Shown here in pieces: positions 24,632-36,169 of a stretch of 64,000 bases of DNA. The notes below the pieces were generated by a model that saw nothing but the letters and a program-made list of their open reading frames with translations, made no database searches and was not told where the DNA came from. Positions within the stretch are counted from its first letter, which is position 1. Each line of letters starts with the position of its first letter. Source of the DNA: Miscanthus floridulus (lineage: Eukaryota; Streptophyta; Magnoliopsida; Poales; Poaceae); assembly GCF_019320115.1 (NCBI RefSeq), contig NC_089591.1, positions 64,410,111-64,474,110 on the forward strand, in the 5' to 3' direction. The position numbers and the translations under genes were made by a program.

Positions 24632-24990
24632 ATTACTACTTCCATCTCAAAACAAGTATCACTGTGATACTCACGCCGGTCAAACTTTTTAAGTTTAACT
24701 AAGTTTGTAGAAAATATTAGTAATATTTATATCTCTGAATAAGTTTATTATGAAAATAGATTCAACGGTCCATCTAATATTACTAATTATATATTATAAA
24801 TATTAATATATATTTGATAAAGCTAAAAGCGTTTGGTTTCCGAAAAGATGAAAACGATACTTGTTTTAAATCACGTGGGAAGCCACGGACCACATCATGG
24901 GCAATATATTTAATCAAAGCTAAAAGCATTTGATTTCCGAAAAAATAAAAAACGACACTTATTTTAAACCACGTGGGAAGCCACGGACAA
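24632..24990. mobile_element. Stowaway-like MITE with partial tandem duplication of its end
   Basis: TACTTCCATCTCAAAACAAG at about 24637 and AAACGATACTTGTTTTAAAT at about 24853 form the two ends of a roughly 230-bp AT-rich MITE. Its internal CGGTCAAACTTTTTAAG words match the copy at 53158-53430. The right end plus flank (GCTAAAAGCGTTTG to GGAAGCCACGGAC) is repeated once more at 24916-24989. Confidence 0.7.
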
Positions 24991-24999
24991 CAAGATGGG

Positions 25000-25555
25000 C
25001 AGCTACCTACCCATCTCTAGTAGAGTCTAGAGGCCTGGTTTGCATGCTGTCCTTATTTATTTTCTTGTCTGAACTTGAGCTTTCAGAAAAAAGACCCACG
25101 TGAGTAGGACCCACTCTCATAAAAAAAGATTTTTCTTAAAAATGGCAATCAGCAACTTCATCGTTGTTTCCCGAAGCGATCCTTTCGTTTTTTATGCCTC
25201 CTGGATCGATACGTGCAGAGAAATCTGTTCTTCTCTCTAGTGTTTGATTCGATTTCTCCAGAGAGATCATGATTCGGTTCAGAGGTGGCAAGCTGTCTCA
25301 TGCAGTCATGCGCCAGCCACTCGAGGTGGCCTAACACGAGCCCGATGTCCGTATGCAAATTTGTATGCACCAGAACAAGTTCAGAGAATTCTTCGGAGCA
25401 GCTTCATTTCATCGAACTGTCGATGCATTTCTCATCACCAGTGTGTGTCAGCATAGAACAATAGTAGGAGCATGCTCCTCTGCTTGTCGATGAAATTAAT
25501 AATCGATAGGAGCGTGGTGTGCTTTGTGATTCAATCAACAGCTCCCCCACATAGT
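25000..25555. other. Intergenic stretch, nothing supported
   Basis: Short ORFs on both strands only. No splice-consistent gene, RNA gene or terminal repeat is visible. Confidence 0.5.
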
Positions 25556-26045
25556 CCGCAGCAGACGCTTGATGCTCAATTGCTCATCCTCATCATCTGC
25601 AGTTACCGTAGGTGTCGGTGTTGAGTGCAGACTAGTGTGCTTGTGAGTAGTGACTACGACGGATCCACAATTCCGCATTCATTCACCATGAGCAGATAGA
25701 TTCCCTATCCAGTACTTTATGATGATGCCGGACGACTAACAGTGCTACAAATAGAGAAAGCGAGTGATTAGCTACTAGCTGTTTGCTGCCAACCAGCTAC
25801 AGTGCCGGGCGCTTGATGCTCAATTGCTCATCCCCTTGGTGTTCTTCATCTGTAGTTGCTCAGTATTTATCAGTGCAGACTACTGCACTGTGAGCAGTGA
25901 CTACGAGGGACCAAAATTCCACATTCATTCACTATGAGCAGATTCCCCCTATGTAGCACTTGATGATGCCGGACGACTAACAATGCGGCAAATAGAGGGA
26001 TCCACAATTCCACATTCGGTGGGTGAATAGCTGTTTGCTGCAACC
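25556..26045. repeat. Two-copy direct repeat, period about 242 bp
   Basis: GCTTGATGCTCAATTGCTCA starts at 25567 and again at 25809. Both copies continue with GTGACTACGA, ATTCATTCAC, GATGATGCCGGACGACTAAC and CAAATAGAG. The second copy is followed by a third short echo of GATCCACAATTCC at about 25999. No coding potential is seen. Confidence 0.88.
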
Positions 26046-26587
26046 TGCAAGCAGGTGTGCATGCGCATGGGAATATTTCTCATGTTTAACTTTGATATCA
26101 TAAAGATAAGTCCAAGTCAAAACAGAGAAGTTACTGTACCTTGAAGGAACTGTTACCTGGTATTTCGTCAGAACGGCTAAACACCATCGAATTTCAATGA
26201 TTTTTTGCATGTGAAAACTGAAAACCCGCTCCAGGGACGAGGCAGATGACAAGAGCAGATCAGATGAGGTAGCTGACTGTTGACACTAGAGTCGTAAAAC
26301 ACACGAGCACGTCACTTGCACACCCTGTATGTAATCAGGGGCAGACGCTACAACAAGATATGGAGGACACGGATAGTTTTGATCGATGAGTCTGTCCGGA
26401 GAGGGACTGATGGAGCTACACAGTAGTTCAGTACTGGAAGAGTAATAGACGTGCTGTACTTGCATGTTTCCAAGGTCTCATGTATAGCAGCAGGACGAAG
26501 AGTCGAAGACGTATAATAGCGCGTGACGGCAGCAAAACCACTCCATTGAATGCGCTACAATGCGGAAAAGCATGTGTGAAGTGAAGC
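26046..26587. other. Intergenic stretch, nothing supported
   Basis: No recognisable gene. The longest minus-strand ORF (26252-25977) has no known motif and overlaps the direct repeat. Confidence 0.5.
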
Positions 26588-26740
26588 TCAGCCCGTTCGG
26601 TTGGCTAGCAGCCTGTTAGGTTGACCGGTTCATATCGTTGCTGGTTTGTGAAAAAATATTACTGACTGATTTGTGTAAGAGAAAAATATTGTTTCAGCTG
26701 GAAATTTACGATTGCACAACGACCTGTGGGACTGTCGCAA
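26588..26740. mobile_element. Small MITE-like repeat (GTTCGGTTGGCT type)
   Basis: The sequence GCCCGTTCGGTTGGCT...GTTGCTGGTTTGTG...GTGTAAGAGAAAAATATTG...TTTACGATTG follows the consensus of an abundant short grass repeat. The ends are not clean, and the first 40 bp appear locally duplicated (GGTTGGCTAGCAGCC and GGTTGACCGGTTC). Confidence 0.55.
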
Positions 26741-26851
26741 CTCGCAATAGAAAGGTTACCTATAGAGAAACAACCCCATGACCTTGCTCCTCTCGGAGTA
26801 AATTTCGCAGGGTCCACTAATCGCCGTCTCCCAACAGAGAATGCGACTATC

Positions 26852-27055
26852 TGAGGCTGCGATTAGTTGCACGCCGAATCGGCGCCGCCAGAAAGCTGGT
26901 AATACTGTAGCGCACTGTAGCATTTCGTTTGTATTTGGTAATAATTGTCCAATCGTTGACTAATTAGGATTAAAACGTTCGTCTCGCAAAGTACAACCAA
27001 ACTGTGCAATTAGTTTTTTATTTCATCAACATTTAGTACTCCATGCATGTACCGC
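26852..27055 (-). mobile_element. MITE-like repeat, abundant grass family
   Basis: ACTGTAGCATTTCGTTTGTA, TTGACTAATTAGG and CAATTAGTTTTTTATTTCAT in this order match, in reverse complement, a roughly 200-bp repeat that is very common near grass genes. Exact termini and family (PIF/Harbinger or hAT) cannot be fixed by eye. Confidence 0.5.
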
Positions 27056-28300
27056 AAGTTTGATGTGATGATAATCTTCTTTTTGCATAATGTCAAAGTT
27101 TAGATTTTGGTGAATGGCCTGAGTGATCGGGACTTCGGGAGAGCACTGCACAACCAGTTAGCTGTCAGGCAACGATAAGCCGAGCACAGGCTGCAGCGAT
27201 TGTATAGATGTGGGCTCTTCGGGTTGGTTTTTAGTCTTAGTTGCTATATTTCAATATTCGTGTCCATTTCTTCTCTTTTAATATATGTTGATGAATTTCT
27301 TAAAAAAGAAAGAAAGAAAAAAGGTTAGCTGTGAGGCTACGTACGAGACTAGCAGCAGCTGTTTCTTTGCTCATCCATTGTGGAAGCTGGGCCTCAGACT
27401 GGCCTATTCCTTTTTTTGCTGTTTTTTTTTTAATTTCCTGTCTCAACATAACCTTTCTGTTGTACAGGGCCCAGGGGTCTTTTTTCATGAGTCAATGGTG
27501 TTCATAGCACCTTTGATGATAAATTATGATTTTACCACCCTACTTTTTAAACTTTGTGATGTGCCCTAACATTTCGAAAATGAATATTGAGTCTACTTGT
27601 ATTTTGTCATGAGCATGGTATATATACCATTGCAGATTTGTCCCGTTGCTTTTTAGAGAATTTTTTGATTTCATTGAGCCTGCTCGACTGCACTTTTTAC
27701 AGACAGAGGCAGCTGCAACGCTGCAAAAAGTGCAGCTGAGCAAGCTGTTATTTTTTTCCATATCAAGTATTTTGACAGGTTTCAAAAGTGCACTAATAAT
27801 AAATCTTGATAGAATTTGTGTATGATCTCAAAATTGACTGAACTTTGACAAATTTTTACAACACAGCTAGCATATAGATTCAAGCAGAAATCATATGTGG
27901 CAACCATCACATAGTAGACACTATTATTCCTAGACAGATTTTGTCTAAACTAAGGGCAGATCGGTGACGGATCCAGGAATACTTTTAGGAGGGCCTCAAC
28001 AAAGAGCGCTACAACGACGTAACTCCACTAGCATTGCTTGAATTAGTGTGTGGAGTTGTACCACTACCATTAGCATTGCTTGAATTTGAAAAATATGCGT
28101 GCAGAGTTCTTTTTGACATTTTCACTTTTCATGTCTTCACAAATAACCATATAAAATTATGAATTTACCAATTAAATATTCAATCAATTCTTAGACAAAC
28201 AAAAATCAAATCACATTAATCACAGATTCACTATCACAAATGTTCACAAAAAAAAGATTCACTATCACAAAGACCAATTGAATGGCTTTTAATAGGAATT
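27056..28300. other. Intergenic stretch with scattered repeat remnants
   Basis: No gene is supported. Near 27680-27745 two CTGCAAAAAGTGCAGCTGAGCA-like words form an imperfect inverted repeat (GACTGCACTTTTTACAG against CTGCAAAAAGTGCAGC), which may be a small hairpin or transposon end. The 27960-28090 part reads like the edge of a hAT or other transposon but has no second end. Confidence 0.4.
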
Positions 28301-28304
28301 AAGA

Positions 28305-28330
28305 GGGGGGGGGGGGGGGGGGGGGGGGGG
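28305..28330. repeat. Homopolymer of 26 G
   Basis: An uninterrupted G run adjacent to a 68-bp tandem duplication. Such runs are slippage-prone and also a common site of sequencing error, so the true length is uncertain. Confidence 0.9.
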
Positions 28331-28331
28331 C

Positions 28332-28470
28332 GCTGTCTGTGGTCTCCCTGAGGCTGAGGCTGAGGGACAACCGAGCAGAGGGAGTCTGGGCGTTGACGCG
28401 TTGTCTGTGGTCTCCCTGAGGCTGAGGCTGAGGGACAACCGAGCAGAGGGAGTCTGGGCGTTGACGCGTT
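28332..28470. repeat. Two-copy tandem duplication, 68-bp unit
   Basis: TGTCTGTGGTCTCCCTGAGG starts at 28334 and 28402, and both copies run to GGAGTCTGGGCGTTGACGCG with no mismatch seen. The unit contains GAGGCTGAGGCTGAGG. The downstream GC-rich 28470-28740 has ORFs on both strands that look like composition artefacts. Confidence 0.93.
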
Positions 28471-28740
28471 GTGCTCTGTTCTGCTGCTCGCCTGCTCCGT
28501 TGCTGGCTTGCGGCTTGCTGAACCCCGCCCGCGCCGCCACGGACCCGCGGTTCACGGGCACCCGGTGGCCGGCGCCGCTGCCGCAGCTCTCGCGCGCTGT
28601 GCTGCCCTGCCCGGCTGCCTCCTGCTGCATTCTGTCCCGCCGCTCGAGCTGCCGCGCCCCGCCCGCGCTGCCGCGGCTCACCGACGCCCGCGCCCCTGCC
28701 TGGCTGGCTGCTACCGCTGCTCCTGCCCTAGCCCTGCTTA

Positions 28741-28966
28741 GAGGGGTCTGAGATCTGTCCGTATCTGAATCTGGATATCCAACGTTCGATACCGTATCCG
28801 TATCCGAATACTCAAATCGCATATTTATGATGTCGATATCTAATCATATCTTATCCGACATAGTTGACACTATCCGTATTTGAATTTAAATCTGAACAGA
28901 AATATAAAAACAAATATAATATCGGTGATATCCGTCCATATCCGATCCGTTTTTATCCCTAGTCAC
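28741..28966. mobile_element. hAT-type transposon end or remnant
   Basis: The stretch is built from GATATCCG/CCGTATCCG words and ends GATCCGTTTTTATCCCTAG. In reverse complement this is CTAGGGATAAAAACGGATCG, the style of grass hAT termini. The opposite terminus and the 8-bp duplication were not identified. Confidence 0.5.
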
Positions 28967-29171
28967 GATAGACAAGAGTCAGAGGTAACAGTCGAACATG
29001 GAGCTCGTTCCTGTCTTGTGGGCTGTAGTTAGTGGGCCACTTCATCTTACTGGGCCAAATGGCTGGGAGTGCTAAACGCTGGCCCAACTCGTGAGAGGTC
29101 GTCTTCATGCTGCATGGTCATAAATCTCAAGTGCAGTCTAAAATTGCAGTCAGGAGCAGGATATGTGCCAA

Positions 29172-30015
29172 TTTTTTTTTTCTCGAATACGCACGAGTGT
29201 GCATATCATTGTATTAGAAGAAAGAGTTTATAGTACAAGAGTTGCATTCCCGGCCGTTAGTTAGTTTCCTGCGGACGCTACATTATGGAAAAAAACAACC
29301 ACCGTAATCCATGTCTATCCTGACAAGGACCTAGCCCTGCGCTAGCGCACGTAGCCCGCTTGCTCCGGCCTGAATCCATCGGTCGGCTTCGTTCTTGATG
29401 ATGTGCAGTAGGTCGCCGACGGACGATGTCGATTCCCGGAAACATCTTGCGTTCCGTTCCTTCCATAGTTGCCAGGAGACGAGGGCGAAGAGGGAGTCCA
29501 TACCGTTTCGCCGATCGCCGGTGCACACTGACCGCAATCGGCGCCACCAGGAGAGCGTCGTTTGGGAGACTGGTGGAACTTGCTGCCCAAGCGCTTGCAG
29601 GACATAGTACCATACCTCACGGGTGAACGGGCATACTGCAATGATGTGGTCTATTGTTTCCTGTCCTTGGTCACAGAGGTAGCATAACTCATGTGCCTCG
29701 AGACCGTGTCTCGCCCTTCTGTCGCCGGTCCAGTGCCTTCTTTTCATGGCAAGCCAAATAAAGATCTTGATGCGAAGCGGAGCCCACGTTTTCCAGATCA
29801 ATGTATGGCCTGACATTCTGATGGATCCACTGTGCATCATGTCGTATGCCGATTTGGCTGTGTAGCATCCGTCTGTCGTCCAGCGCCAAATGGTCCTGTC
29901 AGGCTCATTGCCAAGATGGATGTCCCCAACGCTTGCCCAGAGATGTAGGTAATCCGTGAGCTCGAGCACTGAGAAAATGAGTGAGGTAAGGAAGTTCAAG
30001 GAATTGCAGGTTTGT
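29172..30015 (-). mobile_element. 5'-truncated L1-type LINE, 3' end only
   Basis: On the minus strand the insert encodes the C-terminal zf-RVT domain and tail of a plant LINE ORF2: [19 protein letters not shown], then FIWLAMKRRHWTGDRRARHG, then LCYLCDQGQETIDHIIAVC, VSWQLWKERNARCF. The open stretch 30344-29331 reaches beyond the homologous part only by chance. The 3' end is a poly-A (plus-strand T run at 29172-29181) following a tail ATGATATGCACAC...CGTATTCGAG that is shared with the LINE at 58135. No endonuclease or RT core is present, and no target duplication was found. Confidence 0.88.
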
Positions 30016-31330
30016 CTTGACAACAGAGGTGTTTGATGAACGCCATAACAATGTTGTGTGGGATTCAAAAATGCAATCTGACATGGACACATATGAAAGC
30101 CTGTTACATGGCCTTGAGTCACATGACAATATATTGCAGCTTGTAGCTCAGCATACAGAGTGTCCAGCTGGTGAGGATAGCTACTCGGTTGCCAAGCCAA
30201 GTACTTCCATAATCGTGATGACAATGAAGGGAGATGCAATGGAGCTGTTTGATGACATGCATCGCAATCGACGTGGTGATATGTGGGACAAGGAGATATT
30301 GCATGGCTTTGGTTTGTGCGATGGCTTATTGCAGCAGTTAGCATTGGGTAGAAAGTACAGGGATGATGAGTGGATAGTGCTGCATGTGCTTAGTTGTGTT
30401 GGGCTGATATGCACGTTGGTGAGAGAAAATTTGATCTGTATGGCATGAAACTTTTGCCACAAGTCTTTCAGGTTCTGTTATTATGTGGCGCAACATCAAC
30501 ATAAAAGGCTCACTTCAATTTATCAGCCACAAATTTGGAGAAGTGCTTAGACATGTCTTACTATCAACTTGAAGGAAGTTCTTTTATCGTTCCATGGAGC
30601 AAAATCAATCAAAAATTTCTGAATGCATTGCCATCTTGGAGGTGCAATGGCTTCTGTTTGGACGACAGTAAGAAACAGATGGTGATACTCCAGAGACTTG
30701 TTTGTTCTACAAGGCAACATCATCCAGCTACTACTCTGCTTTGTTGGATGCCTCATTCATTTCGGAGAGCTGTTCAGAATGGAACTGTTTATGTTGCCAA
30801 ATTTGTGGGAGGAAAAATGGTTACCGCTAGAAAATTACTGCTTACTTCAGTGAAATGTTACCAATCAAATATGGTTCAAGCTCATATAAAATCAAGGAAT
30901 CAGACTGAATTGTCCATCACTATACAGCAGTATTCCTCAATGGATGAATTCAAATGTCGGTACCATTTATTAACGAAGAAAATTTGCTGTCAGTCACGTG
31001 ATGCCTTTGCTTGGGGACCAGCAAAGTTTCGAGGCGGCGGTAATGTCACAGCCATGATGAAGAGCAAGAAGTCTAATGCTTTGACTGGCAAGTGGGTCCA
31101 CCAGCCATGGGACCCAGGTGGAAGATAGGACCAAGCCTATATACTGCCCATCCAAATAATAGAGAGGGGAACAAAAATATTTGGCAAACACGAACCGAGG
31201 TCAGGAATGCGACCTTTCTCCTGGTTACCGAGATCCCCTCCTCCGATTTCCTCCTGTGATAGCTCACGTCACCGGGTTGATCCCACCAGCGGCCATGGGT
31301 TGTGACAAGATTGGCCTAAGCCCCTCCTAC
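30016..31330 (+). other. Unrecognised open stretches followed by a promoter-like segment
   Basis: Plus-strand ORFs at 30017-30448 (143 residues) and 30535-31128 (197 residues) lie close together and could be one decayed coding region. I do not recognise either. The second is followed by CCTATATACTGCCC and a leader-like AATAATAGAGAGGGGAAC, the style of an LTR core promoter, so this may be the 3' end of another retroelement. This is inference only. Confidence 0.35.
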
Positions 31331-31388
31331 AGCTACATCTATGGCTAAAAATCATGGGGGCCTCAGGGGGCTCCAAGTGGTCAGAGGC

Positions 31389-31406
31389 GGGGGGGGGGGG
31401 GGGGGG
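31389..31406. repeat. Homopolymer of 18 G
   Basis: Uninterrupted G run in a GC-rich spacer, one of four long G or C runs in the window. Confidence 0.9.
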
Positions 31407-32848
31407 TTACGGAAACCGCGGACGGGGCGACGATCACAAACCAACCATCGACCGGACCCCTGCTACGTGTGGGGGCTCAAGGAAAGTTGGATTCGCAAGG
31501 AGACCAAACGAGCGGTCGCAGAACAATGGCTCAGAACCTAGGGAGGTACGTGCGAAAACAAGAGATGTTTTCTCCTACTGATTTCGCTATCCTCTCCTCG
31601 ATCTTTAGTGACACCCGACCCTAGCAACAGTAAGGGGTTGGGTCTCACTCGGAGGCTGATAAGGGTACACATACACCCTTTTTGAAACAGTCGCCGTGTC
31701 CGACCTCTTCCTCACGTTAAAACTAGTGGCAAGGTCTACGGAAACGAACGACTGAGCAAAGCTGGTCAGACCGCAAGAAACCTATGCCCCAGCGGCTACG
31801 GCACTCTTGCTTACCAGCGTGATCAGAGTTTCCCTCCTACACCTCGGGCCCTACGGTCTTAACAAACGGAAGGGTCAGAACACATGAACCCCTTTTCACA
31901 TGTAAAGAGGGAGGAAAAACATACTTGGTCAAACGAAACAAAATGACGAGTTTGTTTAAATGATACAGAGGGGTCGAAGCTTGTCCGTTTGTTACAAGAA
32001 TGATTACCCGACCTATCTGGCTAACTAACCCCTCTGGGGGAGAACTATGCTCTCTATTCTGTCCGCCAGGTCCTACGAAAGGGGAGTCACCGTCGTCTCC
32101 ATCTCCTCCAACTCGTGGGCTTCATAGCTAGGCACGAAGCCATGACTCATCGCCTCCAAGTCGATGTTGTCCCCGTAATGAGAATGAGCAATCGCGAAGG
32201 ATTGATTAACCCTAGCGCGAAGGGCATTCCTCTCGAGCTGGCGCACCTAGGCCATGATGTCGATGGCATGGGCCGCGAGCGAGCTCGTCCCCTCCGACCG
32301 CACCACCTCAAGGTCATCGCAGACCACTCCGAGGGCAGCACTCAGGATACCGAGCTCGTCGCTCTTCGCTTGAAGATTCCTCCTCGCCTCGGCGAGGTCC
32401 ACGGCCAGCCCAGCAGAGATGCTCTCGGCCTCCAGCTTCTAGGCCGTCGCGTTTCTGAGCTCGGCCTCGAGGGAGCAGACCTTCTGCTATGCATTGATGC
32501 GCTCTTGGCAGGCCTAGTCACGCTCTTGGAGGGCCTAGTCGCGCTCCTCATGAGCCACGCCATGCTCCGAGCGGAGTCTCTCCATGGTCTAGAATAGCTC
32601 GTCCCGCTCCTTGGGTAGCCGAGCGACCGTTGCGGCTTCTAGACTCGCCCTCTTCTCTAGGGCAGCGAGCTTCTCCTCGGCCTCTAGCTTCAGCTCCCTC
32701 TCCTTCTCAACCTCAGCTAGAAGGTCGAGGATCCACTGGTGGGTCTCGGCGTCCTTCTAGAGCAGCTCGTCCCGCTCCTTCTTCACCTTGGTGGCCTCCT
32801 CCTCGTCCCTCTATGATCTCACCGATAGGGCCTCGAACGTCCTCTCGG

Positions 32849-32853
32849 CCTCG
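32849..32853. repeat. Target duplication of the solo LTR, left copy
   Basis: CCTCG here pairs with TCTCG at 37578-37582 (4 of 5 identical). The assignment is supported because deleting the insert together with one copy restores the reading frame of the antisense ORF across the junction. Confidence 0.7.
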
Positions 32854-34164
32854 TTGAAAGGTCCTTGTGTGGTTTTGATAATTGAGTGACAACCTAGGTG
32901 AACTAATTATGTTTATATGAGATACATAGGTAATTAGTCCACTGGTACATGTGTGTAAGCAACGTATGCCATGAAGGTGAAATGGCTTGGAGATGTTACA
33001 AAGCTCACACATGTGATGATGAAGGAGCTCATTGCAAATGAGACATGACATTGAGTCATGTGATCAAGGTGGAGAAGATCAAGATATGACTTGGCTTGAT
33101 GGACCGGTTGCAAGCGTGAAGGGTAAGTTGGAGGCTTTGGAGCGATGGACCGCGTTGCGGTGAAGCTTAAGCAAGACTTGGCATCGATGGACGAAGGCAA
33201 CGGTGAAAAGCAAGTGAAGTCAAGATCGATGAACCAATATGGTCACGTGATGATATGAAGTGGATCATATCATTGTTGATCGTGTTGGTGCATGTGTTGC
33301 ATCGACATTGGAGGAGATGGAATGGAATGCGCAAGACAAAGGTATAACCTAGGGCATTTCATTTCACCGGTCATAGGTGTGTAAAGAAGTTGATGACCGG
33401 ATTTAGGATAGATGGCCGTACTATCAAGAGGGGCAAACTTGTTTGCATATTAGTCATCTAGTGCCACTTGAGTGATCTAACTTTGCATCGTCGCTAGGAT
33501 TGAGTGGCGTGGCAAGTTGAGTGGCTAATCCTTTGGGAAATGATTGTGAAAATGCTAACACACATACACATGGTGGTATACACTTGGTGGTGTTGGCGCC
33601 TTTACAAAAGAGATAAAGTTGGAGTTGATGTGGATCAACTCGGCGATGGAACAGAGGCGAGAAAGGTTCGAAACTCCACCGGCGGACAGTCTGACGGTGC
33701 CACCGGCGCCCTGTATAGAAAATATAGGGTTTCATAGTGTGCACTGGACGCTGGTCACAGTGACCGGACACTAGGGTCCTATGTCCGGTCAATGGCAGCA
33801 GTGAAGGCGTAGGCGTCGGTCTTCGACCGGACGCTGGGTGGCTGCGTCCGATCCCGCTGACATGGCAGCACAGAGAAGAGGAGAAATGACTGGACGCATC
33901 CGGTCATGAATTTTCACCTTTGGAAGCTTACTGGAAGTGACTGGACGCTGGGGTCCTGCGTTCGGTCACTTTGAGCAGCGCGTCCGGTCACAACTTAATG
34001 TACTGATGACCGTTGAGATCGAGCGATTAGCATTTGAAGTAGGGGACACATGGCGTACATCGCGTGACCGAACGCTGGGGTCCTGCGTCCGATCGATCTG
34101 ACCGGAACATCCGGTCGTCCCGAGTTTTGCCCAGTGAAGGGGTAACAGCTAGTTTAGCCCGTGG

Positions 34165-34180
34165 GGCTATAAATAGAAGT
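34165..34180 (+). promoter_or_regulatory. TATA box of the solo LTR
   Basis: GGGGCTATAAATAGAAG fits a plant core promoter and lies near the expected U3/R border of the LTR. Whether it is active is unknown. Confidence 0.55.
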
Positions 34181-35289
34181 GGGTCTCGGCCATGACTGTA
34201 GCTGAGCACCTTGGGGGACTTTATGCCCATGCTTGAGAGTGCTTAGGAGCCCTCCATCTCACATATGCTTGATAGTGATCATTCGATTGTGTAAGAGAGT
34301 GGTTCTAGTGTGATTGCATTATGAGGTTGCATCGAGTGGCACTAGGTGATCGAGTTGCAAGTCGGCGGTGCTTGTTACTCTTGAAGGTTGCCACCTCCTA
34401 GATGGCTTGGTGGTAGTCTCCGTTGAAGCCCGCAAGAAGCTCGTACGGTGCTCCAGAGAAGAGCTTTGTGAGGGGTATTATGCTCGTCCCGCAGGAGCCA
34501 TGAAGAGCAACTCTAGTAGAGCACGCTATTGAGCTACCCTCACTTTCAGGGTAGGTTCTTGCGATGCTCGACGTGCGGGCTTGGCAGGTGATGCCAATTA
34601 GCCACCGAACCACCAAGTGAGCGGTCGACACAACGGGAACTAGCATGTTGGCAAGCACGTGAACCTCGAGAGAAAAATCACCGTGTCAACTTTGTTCTTC
34701 CCGTTGGTTAGCAATCCCCTTACATAAGCTTGTAATTACTTTTATTAGTATAGTGCTCGTGCTAATGCAACGGTAGCATTTCAGGAATACACATGAAAAT
34801 TGAATGAGCGATAGAAATACAATATTATTATATATAAAAAAATTGAATGTACACAGTCAAGTATAAACTCACAGCATCCCCTGACCAAGTTTTTAGAAAA
34901 AATATATTATATCATATAAAAATCTGAATATATACAGTGTAAGCCTCTAACGGACAGGGGAAGCTTTCCATACCAATCTCTTTAGCTTTCTGAAGCTTCT
35001 CACTAATCATGTCTTGAGAATGAAGCTCTGTTCTTGCTAAAAGCATCAAGCAAGAGAGTAGCCTACAGCAAAAAAGGAAAAAAATACCACCTCAAAACTA
35101 AAATATTTACTTCTATCTTTTTCTCCTTGATATGTTTTGACAACTGCAATATGACATCTGTTTGTGAACATTGACAATATAATCATAACTAGACTTAATT
35201 GATATACAATGCACATGCTGTAGAGACAAAAAAATGGGGGATTTGAGATTGGGGAACTTAACTGTGAGACTAAAAATTGGTGTCATCCT

Positions 35290-36080
35290 TGACTGTGCCC
35301 CTGATCCAGACCACTTAAGCCCACACACCTCACGACTGTGCCCCTCGTATGTCTACACAACATGGTTCCTAATTCTCACATCGTTGTTGCCATTGATGCC
35401 GCCAGTGGTGAGGATGTTGTTGTTTCATGTCAGTGAGCCAACTCTTGCCTCATGCACACCTATGAGAGCTCAACTGCAGGGAAAGAATGACCCGAATTCA
35501 ACAACAGAGAACGTGCACGCATTTTTGGATGACCAAGGACACTGCACATACCAGTCAGTTGGAGCTGGTGTCCTAGAGTTGGACATCAGATGAGTTGAGC
35601 CCAACAGCGATATGTTGGCCATCTGGAGCCCAGTTGACGCTTGTGATGGGACCGCTGTTATCGTCGATGATCAGAAGCTCAGACGTGGACCCACTGGATG
35701 CATCCCACAAGTTTGCTGTGTCACCTAGAGCAATGGATAGCAGGTTGTTGCTCCCTCAGTCGAGTAGGTTGAGGTATTAGTCATCATCAACAAGCTCTGG
35801 TGCGTCTAGAGTCCTCTCTACAGATTGCATACATTTTGAGCAGCATCAGAAATCGCCATCCAAGTGATGAACACGAAGAATTCAGTAAATGCATATACCT
35901 AGGGAATATGTCACCACTGCTTGGCTGGCTTGGTGTGGTGGGAGGAAGCTGCAACAGTTGCCGAGATGTTCTCAGGCTCATACGGCTCGTTCCACAAGGC
36001 GAGGATACATGTCCGGTTGTTGAGCAGCTTCTCAGTGAGCAGCCTCCGGTAGGTCTCCTTGGATGGTGACATGGCCTCCC
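35290..36080 (-). pseudogene. CDC20: CDC20 (APC/C activator) gene fragment captured in the Helitron
   Basis: Conceptual minus-strand reading gives, in CDC20 order, SPSKETYRRLLTEKL and NNRTCILALWNEPYEPEN (the N-terminal region after the D-box), APELVDDD and [65 protein letters not shown] and REVCGLKWSGSG. These are the start of the WD40 propeller of plant CDC20. The fragment stops after about the fourth blade. The functional protein recruits substrates to the anaphase-promoting complex. Here stops at former Trp and Gln codons, probable retained intron DNA near 35480-35570 and the missing C-terminal blades make it non-functional. Confidence 0.88.
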
Positions 36081-36169
36081 ATAGGTCTCCTCGGATGGTG
36101 ACACAAGCCGGCTCTGTCAGGCGAATCATTGAACACCCGTGCGTGCCCACAAAACATTCTGACTCAGGG

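Noticed and set aside
28289..28822. 177-codon minus-strand ORF with a poly-Pro end
   Set aside because: It is created by the G homopolymer and the 68-bp duplication. Opposite-strand ORFs are equally long.
29331..30344. A 337-codon host gene on the minus strand
   Set aside because: The recognisable part is the C-terminal domain of a LINE ORF2, and the first 110 codons are chance open sequence beyond the truncated LINE end.
32026..32853. TAG read as a sense codon (amber recoding)
   Set aside because: Plant nuclear genes do not recode TAG, and the neighbouring segment of the same ORF also contains TGA and TAA. Methylation-driven CAG decay is simpler.
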